Part shown: in pieces, positions 55,260 through 64,000 of the stretch
How positions within the stretch are numbered: the first letter of the stretch is position 1
Layout: each line of letters opens with the position of its first letter
Source of the DNA: Alphaproteobacteria bacterium
GTDB lineage: Bacteria; Pseudomonadota; Alphaproteobacteria; Elsterales; Elsteraceae
Assembly (NCBI GenBank): GCA_004292755.1
Contig: RDXE01000032.1
Coordinates: 1-64,000 of the forward strand
Direction of reading: 5' to 3'
DNA: 64,000 nucleotides
Made by a program: the position numbers and the translations under genes
The notes under the pieces: model-generated
Seen by the model: the letters and a program-made list of their open reading frames with translations, nothing else
Database searches by the model: none
What the model was told of the DNA's origin: nothing

Positions 55260-56471
55260 ATGCAGCCGGTAGACCGCCTTCACCCGCCCGCCTGGCTGGC
55301 TCATCGGGATGTGCGGCGACTGGTGGAGGTTCTGGCCTGCCCAGCAGGCCCCCCCCGTGCTGTCGGTGGCGCTGTGCGCGACGCAGTGTTGGGTCTGCCG
55401 GCTGGTGATGTCGACCTTGCGACGCCGCTGCCGCCCGATCAGGTCATCCAGCGCTTGAGCGAGGCCGGCATTCGCGTGGTGCCCACAGGCGTGGAGCACG
55501 GCACGGTTACGGCAGTGCTGAGCCATCGCCCGATCGAAGTTACCAGCCTGCGGCGCGACGTCGAAACCTTCGGCCGCAAGGCCCGAGTGGCGTTCACCGA
55601 TGACTGGGGCGCCGATGCCGCCCGGCGCGATTTGACGATGAACGCCCTTTACGCTGACCCTGATGGCACGCTCTATGATCCTGTTGGTGGACTGGCCGAC
55701 GCGCGAGCTGGCCGGGTGCGCTTCATCGGCGATCCCGCCGAGCGACTGGCGGAGGATGGGCTGCGGCTGTTGCGGTTCTTCCGCTTCCACGCCCGCTTCG
55801 GTCGCGGGGTACCTGACCCCGACGGTCTGGCGGCGTGCCGGGCTGCTGCTGCGATGCTGGATCATGTCTCGCAAGAGCGCATCTGGGCGGAACTCGCAAA
55901 GCTGCTCGCAACCCGCGACCCCGCACCCACGCTGATGGCGATGGAGCCCGCGGGACTGCTGGCGCGTGTCTTGCCCGAGGCACGAGACCTCGCGCGGCTT
56001 GCCCGTCTGACACGGGTGGAGCCAGTCGCCCCCACTACCATCCGGCGTCTGGCGGCGCTGGCGCCCGGTGCCGATCCGGAGGCGACCTTGCGTCGCCTGC
56101 GGGGGCCCGTCGCTGATGCCCGCCACTGGTCCCAGGCTCTGGTGGCCGAGCGTTTGTTGGCCGCAGGTGCCGGTGGGTTTGAGGTGGTGGATCGCTGTGG
56201 TGTTGCAGCGGCGGTCGACGGCGCCTGCCTTCGGCTGGCCGATGGCGCCCGCGTCCCCGCGGCGTTGTGGCGCTGGCGGACACAGCCACTCCCCCGCCTT
56301 CCCGTGGTTGGCAGTGATCTGATGGCGTTCGGCCTGACGCCGGGGCCCGCACTGGGCCGTCATCTTGACTGGATCCGCACTTGGTGGCGCCAGCAGGAGG
56401 GCAAGCCAGATCGCGCCGCCTGTCTGGCAGCTTGGCAGGCAGGCGTTGGTCTGGACGGGACCGCCCCCTAA
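55260..56471 (+). CDS. cca: CCA-adding tRNA nucleotidyltransferase / poly(A) polymerase-family
   Basis: 403 residues. The class II nucleotidyltransferase core has GGAVRD (36-41) and the metal-binding DVD (50-52), followed by RRDLTMNALYAD and the head-domain FIGDPAERLAEDGLRLLRFF. It adds or repairs CCA at tRNA 3' ends. Since tRNA-Glu here already encodes CCA, its role may be mostly repair for such tRNAs. Starts 3 nt after the preceding small gene. The 200 nt after it hold no gene. Confidence 0.94.
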   Translation: MQPVDRLHPPAWLAHRDVRRLVEVLACPAGPPRAVGGAVRDAVLGLPAGDVDLATPLPPDQVIQRLSEAGIRVVPTGVEHGTVTAVLSHRPIEVTSLRRDVETFGRKARVAFTDDWGADAARRDLTMNALYADPDGTLYDPVGGLADARAGRVRFIGDPAERLAEDGLRLLRFFRFHARFGRGVPDPDGLAACRAAAAMLDHVSQERIWAELAKLLATRDPAPTLMAMEPAGLLARVLPEARDLARLARLTRVEPVAPTTIRRLAALAPGADPEATLRRLRGPVADARHWSQALVAERLLAAGAGGFEVVDRCGVAAAVDGACLRLADGARVPAALWRWRTQPLPRLPVVGSDLMAFGLTPGPALGRHLDWIRTWWRQQEGKPDRAACLAAWQAGVGLDGTAP

Positions 56472-56671
56472 CGCGAACGTCCAGCCAGCCACTGGTTCAT
56501 CCTGTCTCAGTCGATCGCAGGGGCAGGGTCTGTTAGACTAAGGTCACGCACTCTTGACCGATTGGGCTTCGGGGGTGCGCCGCGCAACGCTTGGGGCATC
56601 CGCGTTGTGATCAGGCAATAGATAGAATTGCGTCTTGGGTGAAGGCGCCTAGTTCGCTACTGTTGAGGACG

Positions 56672-57487
56672 ATGGTGAGCGCGCGCGTAACAGGCAACCA
56701 AGAGATCATGCAGCGGCTGCTGGCCAATCAGCGGGCCCAGGTGGAGCAGGAATTGCGGGTTGCCCGCGCGGGGGCGAATCAAGGTCAGGTCGATCAAGTG
56801 ATCGCCCGGCTGCAACGTTTGGCGAAGTTTGTCGGCTCCTCGCGCCTGCCCAATGAGGATCGCCAGCGGACCCGCGACGAGGCTGTAAAGATTCAGCGCG
56901 ACGTGTATCGCAAATATGTCGACGTGATGCTGAACGAGGCGATCTCCGCTGCTCGTTCTGATGATCTCGAAAAGCGTGGCGAGTTTCTGAAAAAAGCGCG
57001 CGATGGCCTATCGAAGGCGATGGTGGTGGGGGTGGAACCCGAATTCGCCGAAGCCTTTGAAAAGATGTATCAAGTGGTGCTGGAAACCCGCCCCCAAGGC
57101 ACCTCGGCGAAAGCGCGGATCGACAAGGATACGGAGTGGCAGCACCGCTCCCGCCCCGACGAGTTGGTGGGTGAGAAGGCAAAGCGGCGGCATCTGCGTT
57201 TCGATACGCCCACGCTGTTGGTGTCGATGAACGGCAGCAGTTTCACGACCGTCAACTGGGCCATCGGCGGTTTGCGCATGCGCGGTGACTTTGGCGGCCT
57301 GCGCCTCGGCTCCACCTATGATATCGCGTTCCGGGCCGATGGCTTTGACGACGTCTTCCACGACGCCCTCACGGTGCTGCGCTTTGAAGAATCAGAAGGC
57401 TCGGTCGCGGGCGGGTTCGCCCGTGTCGACAACAAGGTCGTGGAGTTGATCGCCAAGCTCCGCAAAGCCGGGGTGGAGCCGTATTAG
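56672..57487 (+). CDS. PilZ-domain protein with N-terminal helical region
   Basis: 271 residues from the ATG at 56672 (GAGG 5 nt upstream); upstream in-frame codons are not supported. Residues 1-165 are charged and mostly helical (coiled-coil-like). Residues about 170-260 are PilZ: K-R-R-H-L-R (172-176 region) gives RxxxR, and the second motif is NWAIGG (195-200) where NxSxxG is usual, so Ser is replaced by Ala. c-di-GMP binding is probable but possibly weakened. No neighbour indicates the output. Confidence 0.85.
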   Translation: MVSARVTGNQEIMQRLLANQRAQVEQELRVARAGANQGQVDQVIARLQRLAKFVGSSRLPNEDRQRTRDEAVKIQRDVYRKYVDVMLNEAISAARSDDLEKRGEFLKKARDGLSKAMVVGVEPEFAEAFEKMYQVVLETRPQGTSAKARIDKDTEWQHRSRPDELVGEKAKRRHLRFDTPTLLVSMNGSSFTTVNWAIGGLRMRGDFGGLRLGSTYDIAFRADGFDDVFHDALTVLRFEESEGSVAGGFARVDNKVVELIAKLRKAGVEPY

Positions 57488-57511
57488 CCCCCACTCGCGT
57501 GCTCTGCGACC

Positions 57512-58732
57512 CTAATGCGCCGTGCGAATGGCGTCGAACACCATGCCAAGATGAGTGCCTGCGTTGGTCATGAAACGGGCTTGTTCCGGGTTCAGGCGTT
57601 CCAGCAATTGCGCGCAGTCCGGGTCGATGCTGGGCCAAACCATCGCGCTGGCAACCGTGCTGCCATTGGCGGCAAGGCGGGCGAGGCGGAGCTCAAAGCC
57701 GCTGTCCTCACGCGCGAGCCAGGCGAGGGTGGCGAGGAAGCTGTCCTTGTGGCTACAGAAAAAGCTTGGGAACACCAACTCGGCTGCGTCGGCCTCCAGT
57801 GCTGTGACGTCACCGCCGAGGGGCACCACGGCGTTTGGGTCTAGCCCCGCGGCATCGGCTGCCTGCTGAAGGTCCACATAGGCAGCTGCCAGCGACCAAC
57901 GCCAGGGCGGACTGTCTGGGCGATCCAGCAACTCCTGATCACTGCTGTCGAGGAAGCTGTCCTCAACAACCCAGGCAGGTTCGTCGTCGCTCAACACCTC
58001 CCCAACCAGCGCGGGCAGGGCGGGGGCAGGGGGTGTATCCTCCTGCAGCCAGATCGGCGCATCATCGTCGACTGGATCGTCGGCCTCCATCACCACCGGC
58101 CCGTCAGGGGCGGGTGTCGTGTCCAAGGGCGGAATGGTGGTGTCGATGGTCGCCTCATCGAAGGCGAAAGCGAGGCCACCATCCGCGTGGGGGCGATGGT
58201 CGAGCACTGAACCATCGGTAAACACTTCGTCGCTGGTCGGCTCGTCCATCAGCGGTTCGCCCATGGCAGGTCCGAAATCGACGTCTGCCAACCAAAGCGG
58301 ATCGAAGCCGAGCGGGGTGTCGTCTGGCTCCGGTACGGCGATGTCCTCTGGCGCGGGTTCGGGGTCTGCTTCAGGCTCTTCCACCGTGTCCTCGGTGGTG
58401 GCAAGCAGGGCGTTGGCTTGAGTGATCGCCTCATCCAGCCGGGCGAGGCGCAGCACAAGGTCCTGCCAAGTGAGGCCGGGCTCAGCACCATCGGTTGATA
58501 GCAGGCTTGCCGGTAGCAGCGTCGGGGCAGCGATGGCGGCCGCGGCTTCTGCATCGGCCAGCAAGTCCGCACGGGTACCGACATGCTCAATCAAAGCCGT
58601 CACCACGCCTGCCAACGCGCGCGGGTCGGCGGGGCTGGTGGGGTCGAGCGTGGCGGACAAGGCTGTCACCAGCCGCTGGCCGGAGCGAGCGATCTGCTCA
58701 AATCGTTCTACGAAGCCATCCGCGTCCGCCAT
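57512..58732 (-). CDS. Acidic protein of unknown function
   Basis: 406 residues from the ATG at 58732. The first 120 residues are Ala-rich and helical. Residues 120-290 are very acidic and Pro-rich (PEADPEPAPEDIAVPEPDDT), probably disordered. The C-terminal 110 residues look folded (AAELVFPSFFCSHKDSFLAT, LRLARLAANGSTVASAMVWP). There is no signal peptide or helix for membrane insertion. I do not recognise the family. It is divergent from the MurG-like gene, with 168 nt between, and converges on the PilZ gene. Confidence 0.75.
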   Translation of the reverse strand: MADADGFVERFEQIARSGQRLVTALSATLDPTSPADPRALAGVVTALIEHVGTRADLLADAEAAAAIAAPTLLPASLLSTDGAEPGLTWQDLVLRLARLDEAITQANALLATTEDTVEEPEADPEPAPEDIAVPEPDDTPLGFDPLWLADVDFGPAMGEPLMDEPTSDEVFTDGSVLDHRPHADGGLAFAFDEATIDTTIPPLDTTPAPDGPVVMEADDPVDDDAPIWLQEDTPPAPALPALVGEVLSDDEPAWVVEDSFLDSSDQELLDRPDSPPWRWSLAAAYVDLQQAADAAGLDPNAVVPLGGDVTALEADAAELVFPSFFCSHKDSFLATLAWLAREDSGFELRLARLAANGSTVASAMVWPSIDPDCAQLLERLNPEQARFMTNAGTHLGMVFDAIRTAH

Positions 58733-58900
58733 GCTGATAGGGTGCAGAACCCGTTGGCTGGGAGCAAGACTTGCCGCAGCCGAATGGCGGTGAAGGCTGC
58801 GGTGAAGGGGGCGGTTAGACGGTGCTGGGGTGGTGATCAGGGGTTGGCAGGCTGTGTCTGCTGTGCGCATCTGTCGCAGCGACCGACTGGAAGGCCCTTC

Positions 58901-59992
58901 ATGCATTTGCTGCTTGCCATCACGGGCCATGGGTTTGGCCATGCCGCGCAAACGGCACCAGTGATCGCTGCCCTGCAACGGCGCATTCCAAGCCTGCAGT
59001 TGACGGTGCGCAGTGATTTGGCCGAGGCCGCAATCCGCGACTTCCTGCCAATGGTCAAGACCATTCGTCGCCCCGTCGGCGATTTTGGCATGGCGATGGC
59101 CAATGCGTTTGATGTGGATGCTGAAGCGAGCGGGCGGCGCTATCGCGACCTGCACGCGGTTTGGCCAACCATAGTGGCGGTGGAGGCCGCAGGCATTCTG
59201 GCGGATCAGCCGGATCTGGTGGTGTCCAATACCAATTACTTGGCCCTGGCCGCAGCACACCATGCGGGCATTCCGTCGATCTTCTATTCGTCGCTCACGT
59301 GGTTTGACATTTACCCCGTTTATTGTGGGGCACGTCCAGAAGCCGAGGCCGTGCGGGCGGATATGGCAGCAGCCTATCGCTGTGCCGATCTGCACGTGAT
59401 GCCAACGCCATTCCTGCCAACCGGCATCGGCCCAGTGATCGAGGTTGGGCCGGTTGCACGCAGTGGCGTCAATCGGCGGGACGAAATGATGGCGGCGTTG
59501 GCCGGGGCTGGCAAACGCGCCAGCCGGTTCCTTGTGCTGGTCAGCCTCGGCGGTATCACCACGCCGCTCGCCACAGCGGCTTGGCCGGAGCAGGAGGGGG
59601 TAACCTTTGTGTTCGTTGGCAGTCCTGGTGCGGCGCGCCCCGACATGGTGAGCCTTGCCGACTTGAGCGTGAGCTTTCTGGATTGTCTTGCCTCGGTCGA
59701 CGCACTGATCACAAAGCCTGGCTATGGCAGCTTTGTCGAAGCTGCCTGCCATGGCGTGCCGGTCCTGTATGCTGATCGCGGCGACTGGCCGGATCAACCG
59801 GCCCTGTCCTCTTGGCTGCATCGCCACACCCCTGCGGCGTGCATTGAGCGCGCGGCACTCGACAGCGGTGCCTTTGCGCCGGAGTTGCGAGCCCTTTTGA
59901 CCACGCCGCGCCGTCCGCCAGCAGCCGCACCAGGGGCCGAACAGGCCGCGGACTTAATCGCGGATCGGCTGCGCTTCCTCCCTCGCCGTTAG
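58901..59992 (+). CDS. MurG/UGT-like glycosyltransferase (GT-B fold)
   Basis: 363 residues from the ATG at 58901, with GGAAGG 7 nt upstream. The N-terminus LLLAITGHGFGHAAQTAPVI matches the Gly-rich loop of MurG-type enzymes (GHGxGH). The C-terminal donor-site segment is ALITKPGYGSFVEAACHGVP. The acceptor is unknown; it is too divergent to be the essential MurG. The stop overlaps the kinase gene stop on the opposite strand. Confidence 0.82.
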   Translation: MHLLLAITGHGFGHAAQTAPVIAALQRRIPSLQLTVRSDLAEAAIRDFLPMVKTIRRPVGDFGMAMANAFDVDAEASGRRYRDLHAVWPTIVAVEAAGILADQPDLVVSNTNYLALAAAHHAGIPSIFYSSLTWFDIYPVYCGARPEAEAVRADMAAAYRCADLHVMPTPFLPTGIGPVIEVGPVARSGVNRRDEMMAALAGAGKRASRFLVLVSLGGITTPLATAAWPEQEGVTFVFVGSPGAARPDMVSLADLSVSFLDCLASVDALITKPGYGSFVEAACHGVPVLYADRGDWPDQPALSSWLHRHTPAACIERAALDSGAFAPELRALLTTPRRPPAAAPGAEQAADLIADRLRFLPRR

Positions 59993-62214
59993 GCCGTGAA
60001 CCCCTCCAAGCGAGTGGGTGGGAAGCTCATCACCACGCGCGTACCGCCATTGGGAGGGCTGACGATCGACAGCCGACCACCATGGAGGTGCATCACTTCA
60101 CGGGCAATCGGCAGGCCGAGACCCATTCCTTCCTGCCCTGTGGGCAGGGAGGAGCGTTCGCCCAGCTTGCGCGCGGCGTGCAGCCGCCCAAAACGCGACA
60201 GCACCTGGGCAATCTGGTCCAGCCCCATGCCCGGTCCGTGGTCCGTCACCAGGATGGCACAGCCATCGCGGGAGGATGTGACGGCTACTTCCACAGTGCT
60301 GCCCGCCGGGGCGAAGCGCACGGCGTTGTGGAGCACTTGATCCAACGCCAGCGCCAAGGCGCGTGGATCACATAACAGCCACAGGTCGGCCGGCATTGAA
60401 CCCGTGGCGATGGTAACAGACCGTCGGGTCGCCTCGCCCTGATGTCGAGCGACGGCTGCCTGTACGGCCAAGGCCAAGTCATCAAGGGAGTCAGACAGCT
60501 GATAGTCGCCAGCCTCTAGCCGGGCGAGGGCCAGGATGCGGTCGATCTGGCCGAGCAGTTGAGCGCCAGCCGTTTCGATGTCACCCAGATAATCGGCCTG
60601 CAGCGCCGTCACCGGTCCGCACATGCCAGCCCGCAGCGCTTCCGAGAAGCCCAGGATCGCATTGAGCGGTGTGCGCAACTCGTGGCTGATGGTGGCCAAG
60701 AACTCAGACTTCGCCTGGGAGGCAGCCTCGGCCAGTTCCTTCGCCTCGCGCAGCGCCTGCTCGGCTCGCGCGCTTTCCGTCATGTCGCGAATGAACAATG
60801 TCAACGCCGCCCGGCCATCGACGGTGGTTTTCGCTGCCGTAACAGACACTGGAATCTCATGGCCATCGGCATGCAGCGCACGAAAGGTGCGCCAGTCGCC
60901 GAGGACTGACGAGCGGTCGGGGCCTTGCACCAGATCAGCAGCATAGCGCTGGTAGAGACGCCGAGTGTTGGCAGGCACCAAGTCCTTGAAGGAACGACCG
61001 CGCATCTCCGCCTGGGTGCGGCCAAACAACGAGACGGCAGCTGGATTGAACGACGTCAACCGCCCGCGTTCGTCCATCGCCACAACCGCGTCGGCGGTGA
61101 CCGCTTGCACCGCCTCCAACCGTGCAGTCTGCTCGGCCAAGCGCTCTTGCGAAATCGCCAGTGCCGCGTTGCGTGCCTCCACAGCTGCGAGCCAACGCTC
61201 GAACGCCGAGGCAAGCCGATCCAGTTCCACAGTGCCGGTACGGGGCAGAGTGACGGGATTTCCCTCCCGCCAATCGGAAATCACAGTGGTGATGGTTTCA
61301 ATCGGCGCCACCACATCCCGGCGCGTTTTCAAGACCACCATTGTCACTAGGATCAGCCCCGCTGCAATCGAAATCCCAACAGCAACAACGCTAAGGTCTG
61401 TGATCTGTAAATCATCCGTCAGTTGTTGATTGAAATCACCTGTTGTGTACGAGACCAGTCGAGCTACCTTATCACTGACGGACTCACTGGACATTTGGAC
61501 TTCGCGCGCCAGGGCATAGGTTTGGTTCTGCGCCGTCAGTAAGCCGCGCATGACGGTGGCCAGACCGTCTGGCCCCAGCGCCAATGCCTCCAACTCGGCC
61601 GCCATCTCTCGGTTGTCCATCCCGCGGAGTTGCTGGGCGAGAGACCGCGACAGCGACGTAACCTGAAACGGTGACACGACCGACAGCATCAGTGCGACCG
61701 AGGTCAATGCCCGTTGACCAGCAGCGTCAGGGCTTTCCTGGCTGGCCAGGGCCCGCAACCGCTGGCCCAGATTATCGCGCGCAAGTTCCTGATCAATGCG
61801 AGTGCCGGTGCCAACCGCCAGACGTGCGATTTCCGTGCGCAGATCCTCAACCGAATCCCCCAACTCCGCCATGCTGGCACGGTTGGCAGCGTAGTTGGCA
61901 AGGCCGCGGACACCGCGATCGATCGACCAGAGGCGCTCCCGCACCCGCTCGCGTCGCTCCTCCAGCTGCAGGCGGTTCTCGGAGGCAATCATCAAGTTCG
62001 CAAGAATGGCGAGTGAATCCACATCGCCAATCAGTGTCTGCGCCAGCAGCATCGGCGGCAGCACTTCAGTGGAGACATGACGGTGGCTGTGCTGCACCCG
62101 TTTGATGATCACCCAACTGCCCAACGCGCTGACCACCAGCGTGACCACCAGCACCAACACTGGGATCAACAGCCGTCTCATCAAACTGCGGGGAGACGGG
62201 GGAGTGTCACTCAT
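59989..62214 (-). CDS. PAS-containing membrane sensor histidine kinase
   Basis: 741 residues from the ATG at 62214; an in-frame ATG at 62283, 1 nt after the helicase stop, would add 23 residues, and neither has a good ribosome-binding site. TM1 about 15-37, a large periplasmic helical sensor (about 40-280), TM2 about 285-305, HAMP, PAS (about 395-515; ADAVVAMDERGRLTSFNPAA), HisKA with FLATISHELRTPLNAILGFS, and HATPase (LDQVLHNAVRFA, VTDHGPGMG, GLGLPIAREVMHLHGG). No receiver domain. The cognate regulator is not in the window. Confidence 0.92.
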   Translation of the reverse strand: MSDTPPSPRSLMRRLLIPVLVLVVTLVVSALGSWVIIKRVQHSHRHVSTEVLPPMLLAQTLIGDVDSLAILANLMIASENRLQLEERRERVRERLWSIDRGVRGLANYAANRASMAELGDSVEDLRTEIARLAVGTGTRIDQELARDNLGQRLRALASQESPDAAGQRALTSVALMLSVVSPFQVTSLSRSLAQQLRGMDNREMAAELEALALGPDGLATVMRGLLTAQNQTYALAREVQMSSESVSDKVARLVSYTTGDFNQQLTDDLQITDLSVVAVGISIAAGLILVTMVVLKTRRDVVAPIETITTVISDWREGNPVTLPRTGTVELDRLASAFERWLAAVEARNAALAISQERLAEQTARLEAVQAVTADAVVAMDERGRLTSFNPAAVSLFGRTQAEMRGRSFKDLVPANTRRLYQRYAADLVQGPDRSSVLGDWRTFRALHADGHEIPVSVTAAKTTVDGRAALTLFIRDMTESARAEQALREAKELAEAASQAKSEFLATISHELRTPLNAILGFSEALRAGMCGPVTALQADYLGDIETAGAQLLGQIDRILALARLEAGDYQLSDSLDDLALAVQAAVARHQGEATRRSVTIATGSMPADLWLLCDPRALALALDQVLHNAVRFAPAGSTVEVAVTSSRDGCAILVTDHGPGMGLDQIAQVLSRFGRLHAARKLGERSSLPTGQEGMGLGLPIAREVMHLHGGRLSIVSPPNGGTRVVMSFPPTRLEGFTA

Positions 62215-62284
62215 CAGGATGGGATCCGCAACGAAGCCGTCGGCACCATAGGACACTTGAGACGTCGCGTCATCCCGGCGCATG

Positions 62285-64000
62285 TCAAATATGACGGTCT
62301 AGAAACTCTCGCGTCGCCTCTACAGTTTGGCGCAGACCCAGACGCTCAACTGGTGTGCCGGGCGGGAACGCCCCGAGCAATCGAGTGGGCATCATTGGGT
62401 CCAGCAGCACAAACACACCTGCATCGCCCGCACGGCGGATCAGGCGCCCAAAGGCCTGCCGCAGGCGCAGGCGGGCAATGGCATCATCATAGCCGCGACC
62501 ACCGAACCGGTCCCGGCGCGCGCGGTGCAGTATATCCGGGCGCGGCCAGGGAACGCGGTCAAACACGATCAAGCGTAAGGATCGTCCTGGAACATCCACA
62601 CCGTCGCGCACAGCGTCGGTGCCGAGGAGGCAGGCATCCTCCTCGGCCCGGAAAATGTCGATCAAAGAGCGCACCTCCAGCCCATCAACATGCTGGGCGT
62701 AGAGGGGCAGGCCGCTTTGCTCCAAATCCCCGGCAATGCGCTGATGGACGCCGCGCAACCGGCTGATGGCAGTGAACAGTCCAAGCGCGCCACCGCGGGC
62801 GGCTCGGAACAAGGCGCGATAGGCGGCTGCCACCTGACCCAAATCATCCTTGCGCACATCAGTGACAACAAACACGCGCGTGCGGTCAGCATAGTCAAAC
62901 GGCGAGGGCAGGGTGAGGCGACGCGCTGGCACAGCCAGGTGAACTGCGCCAATGCGCTCCTCCGCTGCCTGCCAGTCGAGGGTTGGATCGCCAGCGCCAT
63001 CGGTCAGCGTGGCTGAGGTAATGGCTACCCCATGGGACGGGGAGACGACGGCGCGTGCGAAGGGTTCCGTGGGGTCGATCCAATGGCGATGCAGCCCGTA
63101 GTCAACATCGCCACGCCCCTCCAGCCGCTGTGTTGCCAGCCAGTCGACGAAATGGTCGGGCGTTTGGTTGGCCAGATCGCGCAGCATAGCAACCCAGCCT
63201 GCTAGAGGCAGAATCGCCCGCCGGTTGAGGCTGCGGCCAACTGCTTCGATGCGTAGGCGGGTTGCCGTCTCCAGTGTTTCGGTGTCTTCATCTTCCAACT
63301 GTGCAACCAGGCGGGCGCGCAACTCAGCAAGGGGCGCGCGTAGCCGCTCCAGCGCATCGGCTGCGGCCAACCCCGCCTCCACCAGTCCTGGGATCGGCGG
63401 GTGCAGTTCGGTCTCGCGACCAAACTGTTCCGCACCATCGGGGGTGCGTGCCTCCAATTGCTGCCGGATGGTGGCGAGGAACGCTTCGACTGGTCCCTCG
63501 GGCCGGTCATCGGCCAGACGGCGTTGCCACCCCTCGCCCGGCAGGACCCGCGCGCGGGCCATGGACTCATCGAGCAGGCGCCGGTCGGTCGCATCCTCTC
63601 CAATCAGGTCCTCAATGCGCCGCCGCAGACCGCGCGCCCGCGACCGGCTGCCCTCTGCCCCTAACAGCCAGCGGCGCAACTCCTCCCCCTCAACGCCGGA
63701 GAGAGCAGCCGAGAATGCGCTGTCGGCAGCGTCGAAGACGTGGTGCCCCTCGTCAAACACCAGCCGCGAGGGCAGGGTTGAGTCATCATCGCCGCGTAAG
63801 GCGGCTTGCAGCATGACCAGCGCATGGTTGGCGATCACGATATCGGCCCGGCGGGCGCGGCGAATGCTGCGCTCAATGAAGCAGACATTGTAATGCGGAC
63901 ACGCAGAATAGATGCACTCCCCCCGGCGGTCCGCCAGCCCAAGAGTGCGTCCGCGACCCAAGACCTCTGGCAGCCAGCCGGGGAAGTCTGCGCCCGAGAA
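62285..64000 (-). CDS. ATP-dependent DNA helicase, DinG/YoaA (Rad3-like), 5' end outside window
   Basis: At least 571 residues in the window; the frame is open to base 64000, so the N-terminus with Walker A lies outside. An Fe-S cluster region is present: GECIYSACPHYNVCF with cysteines spaced as in XPD/DinG. It is followed by ADIVIANHALVM, the motif II box LVFDEGHH (DEGH in place of DEAH) and the C-terminal motif VI LRQAFGRLIRR. It would unwind DNA 5'-3' at damage or R-loops. The downstream kinase gene begins close to its stop. Confidence 0.9.
   Translation of the reverse strand, partial: FSGADFPGWLPEVLGRGRTLGLADRRGECIYSACPHYNVCFIERSIRRARRADIVIANHALVMLQAALRGDDDSTLPSRLVFDEGHHVFDAADSAFSAALSGVEGEELRRWLLGAEGSRSRARGLRRRIEDLIGEDATDRRLLDESMARARVLPGEGWQRRLADDRPEGPVEAFLATIRQQLEARTPDGAEQFGRETELHPPIPGLVEAGLAAADALERLRAPLAELRARLVAQLEDEDTETLETATRLRIEAVGRSLNRRAILPLAGWVAMLRDLANQTPDHFVDWLATQRLEGRGDVDYGLHRHWIDPTEPFARAVVSPSHGVAITSATLTDGAGDPTLDWQAAEERIGAVHLAVPARRLTLPSPFDYADRTRVFVVTDVRKDDLGQVAAAYRALFRAARGGALGLFTAISRLRGVHQRIAGDLEQSGLPLYAQHVDGLEVRSLIDIFRAEEDACLLGTDAVRDGVDVPGRSLRLIVFDRVPWPRPDILHRARRDRFGGRGYDDAIARLRLRQAFGRLIRRAGDAGVFVLLDPMMPTRLLGAFPPGTPVERLGLRQTVEATREFLDRHI

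Noticed and set aside
58733-59827. Long in-frame extension upstream of the acidic protein gene on the minus strand
   Set aside because: It lies antisense to the glycosyltransferase, which has clear motifs, and the ATG at 58732 gives a sensible N-terminus.

Overview
The window is 64 kb of GC-rich chromosome (base composition judged by eye, not computed), densely coding and with many 1-4 nt start/stop overlaps. The proteins look alphaproteobacterial, most likely Rhodospirillales-like. Pointers are the hom-glpX-recJ order, a class II (GlpX) fructose bisphosphatase, ExoD, DUF1285, a MoxR/DUF58/DUF4159 cluster beside CoA pyrophosphatase and CCA-adding enzyme, and several chemoreceptor and c-di-GMP genes. 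No 16S gene is present, so the taxonomy is inferred.

Layout. 1-4154: hom (5' end outside), glpX, recJ and tRNA-Glu. 4162-7985: a lower-GC accessory block next to the tRNA, with a two-gene DUF4365 module and an AAA ATPase/HNH pair resembling Septu (PtuAB). 8018-23348: a long minus-strand run. In order of transcription it reads glutathione transferase, two DUF1028 proteins, a complete Dpp/Opp-type peptide ABC transporter, a PNPOx-family flavoprotein, a phosphotransferase, ExoD, TerC, MarC, DUF423, TusA, an HDAC-like deacetylase and a GGDEF-EAL protein. 23576-24531: a second, very AT-rich DUF4365 module that is paralogous to the first.

24606-44469: a chemoreceptor without an obvious HAMP domain, then a coupled minus-strand operon (djlA, uup, NUDIX, EamA transporter, amidase). 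After these come a GNAT protein, a GH19 endolysin-like enzyme, a GH10 xylanase lipoprotein, a second EamA transporter, a methyltransferase and a large RTX protein. The RTX gene has a 480 bp structured upstream region. hisS follows, then a fully coupled operon degP-rarA-crcB-rlu-HAD.

44662-64000: a STAS protein and a Cache/HAMP/PAS chemoreceptor; the MoxR-DUF58-BatA/DUF4159-GATase-like membrane cluster, divergent from DUF1285-NUDIX-small membrane protein-cca; a PilZ protein; an unrecognised acidic protein; a MurG-like glycosyltransferase; a PAS histidine kinase; and an Fe-S DinG/Rad3-type helicase that runs off the window end.

The most interesting item is the pair of DUF4365-plus-partner modules at 4162-5870 and 23576-24531. 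Gene order, overlap and domain homology are the same in both, but the second partner carries only the shared N-terminal domain. They look like two versions of one uncharacterised two-gene system, plausibly defensive. Secondary points are the altered HNH cysteine pattern in the Septu-like protein, the two DUF1028 genes with the peptide transporter, and the palindromes and structured leader upstream of the RTX gene.
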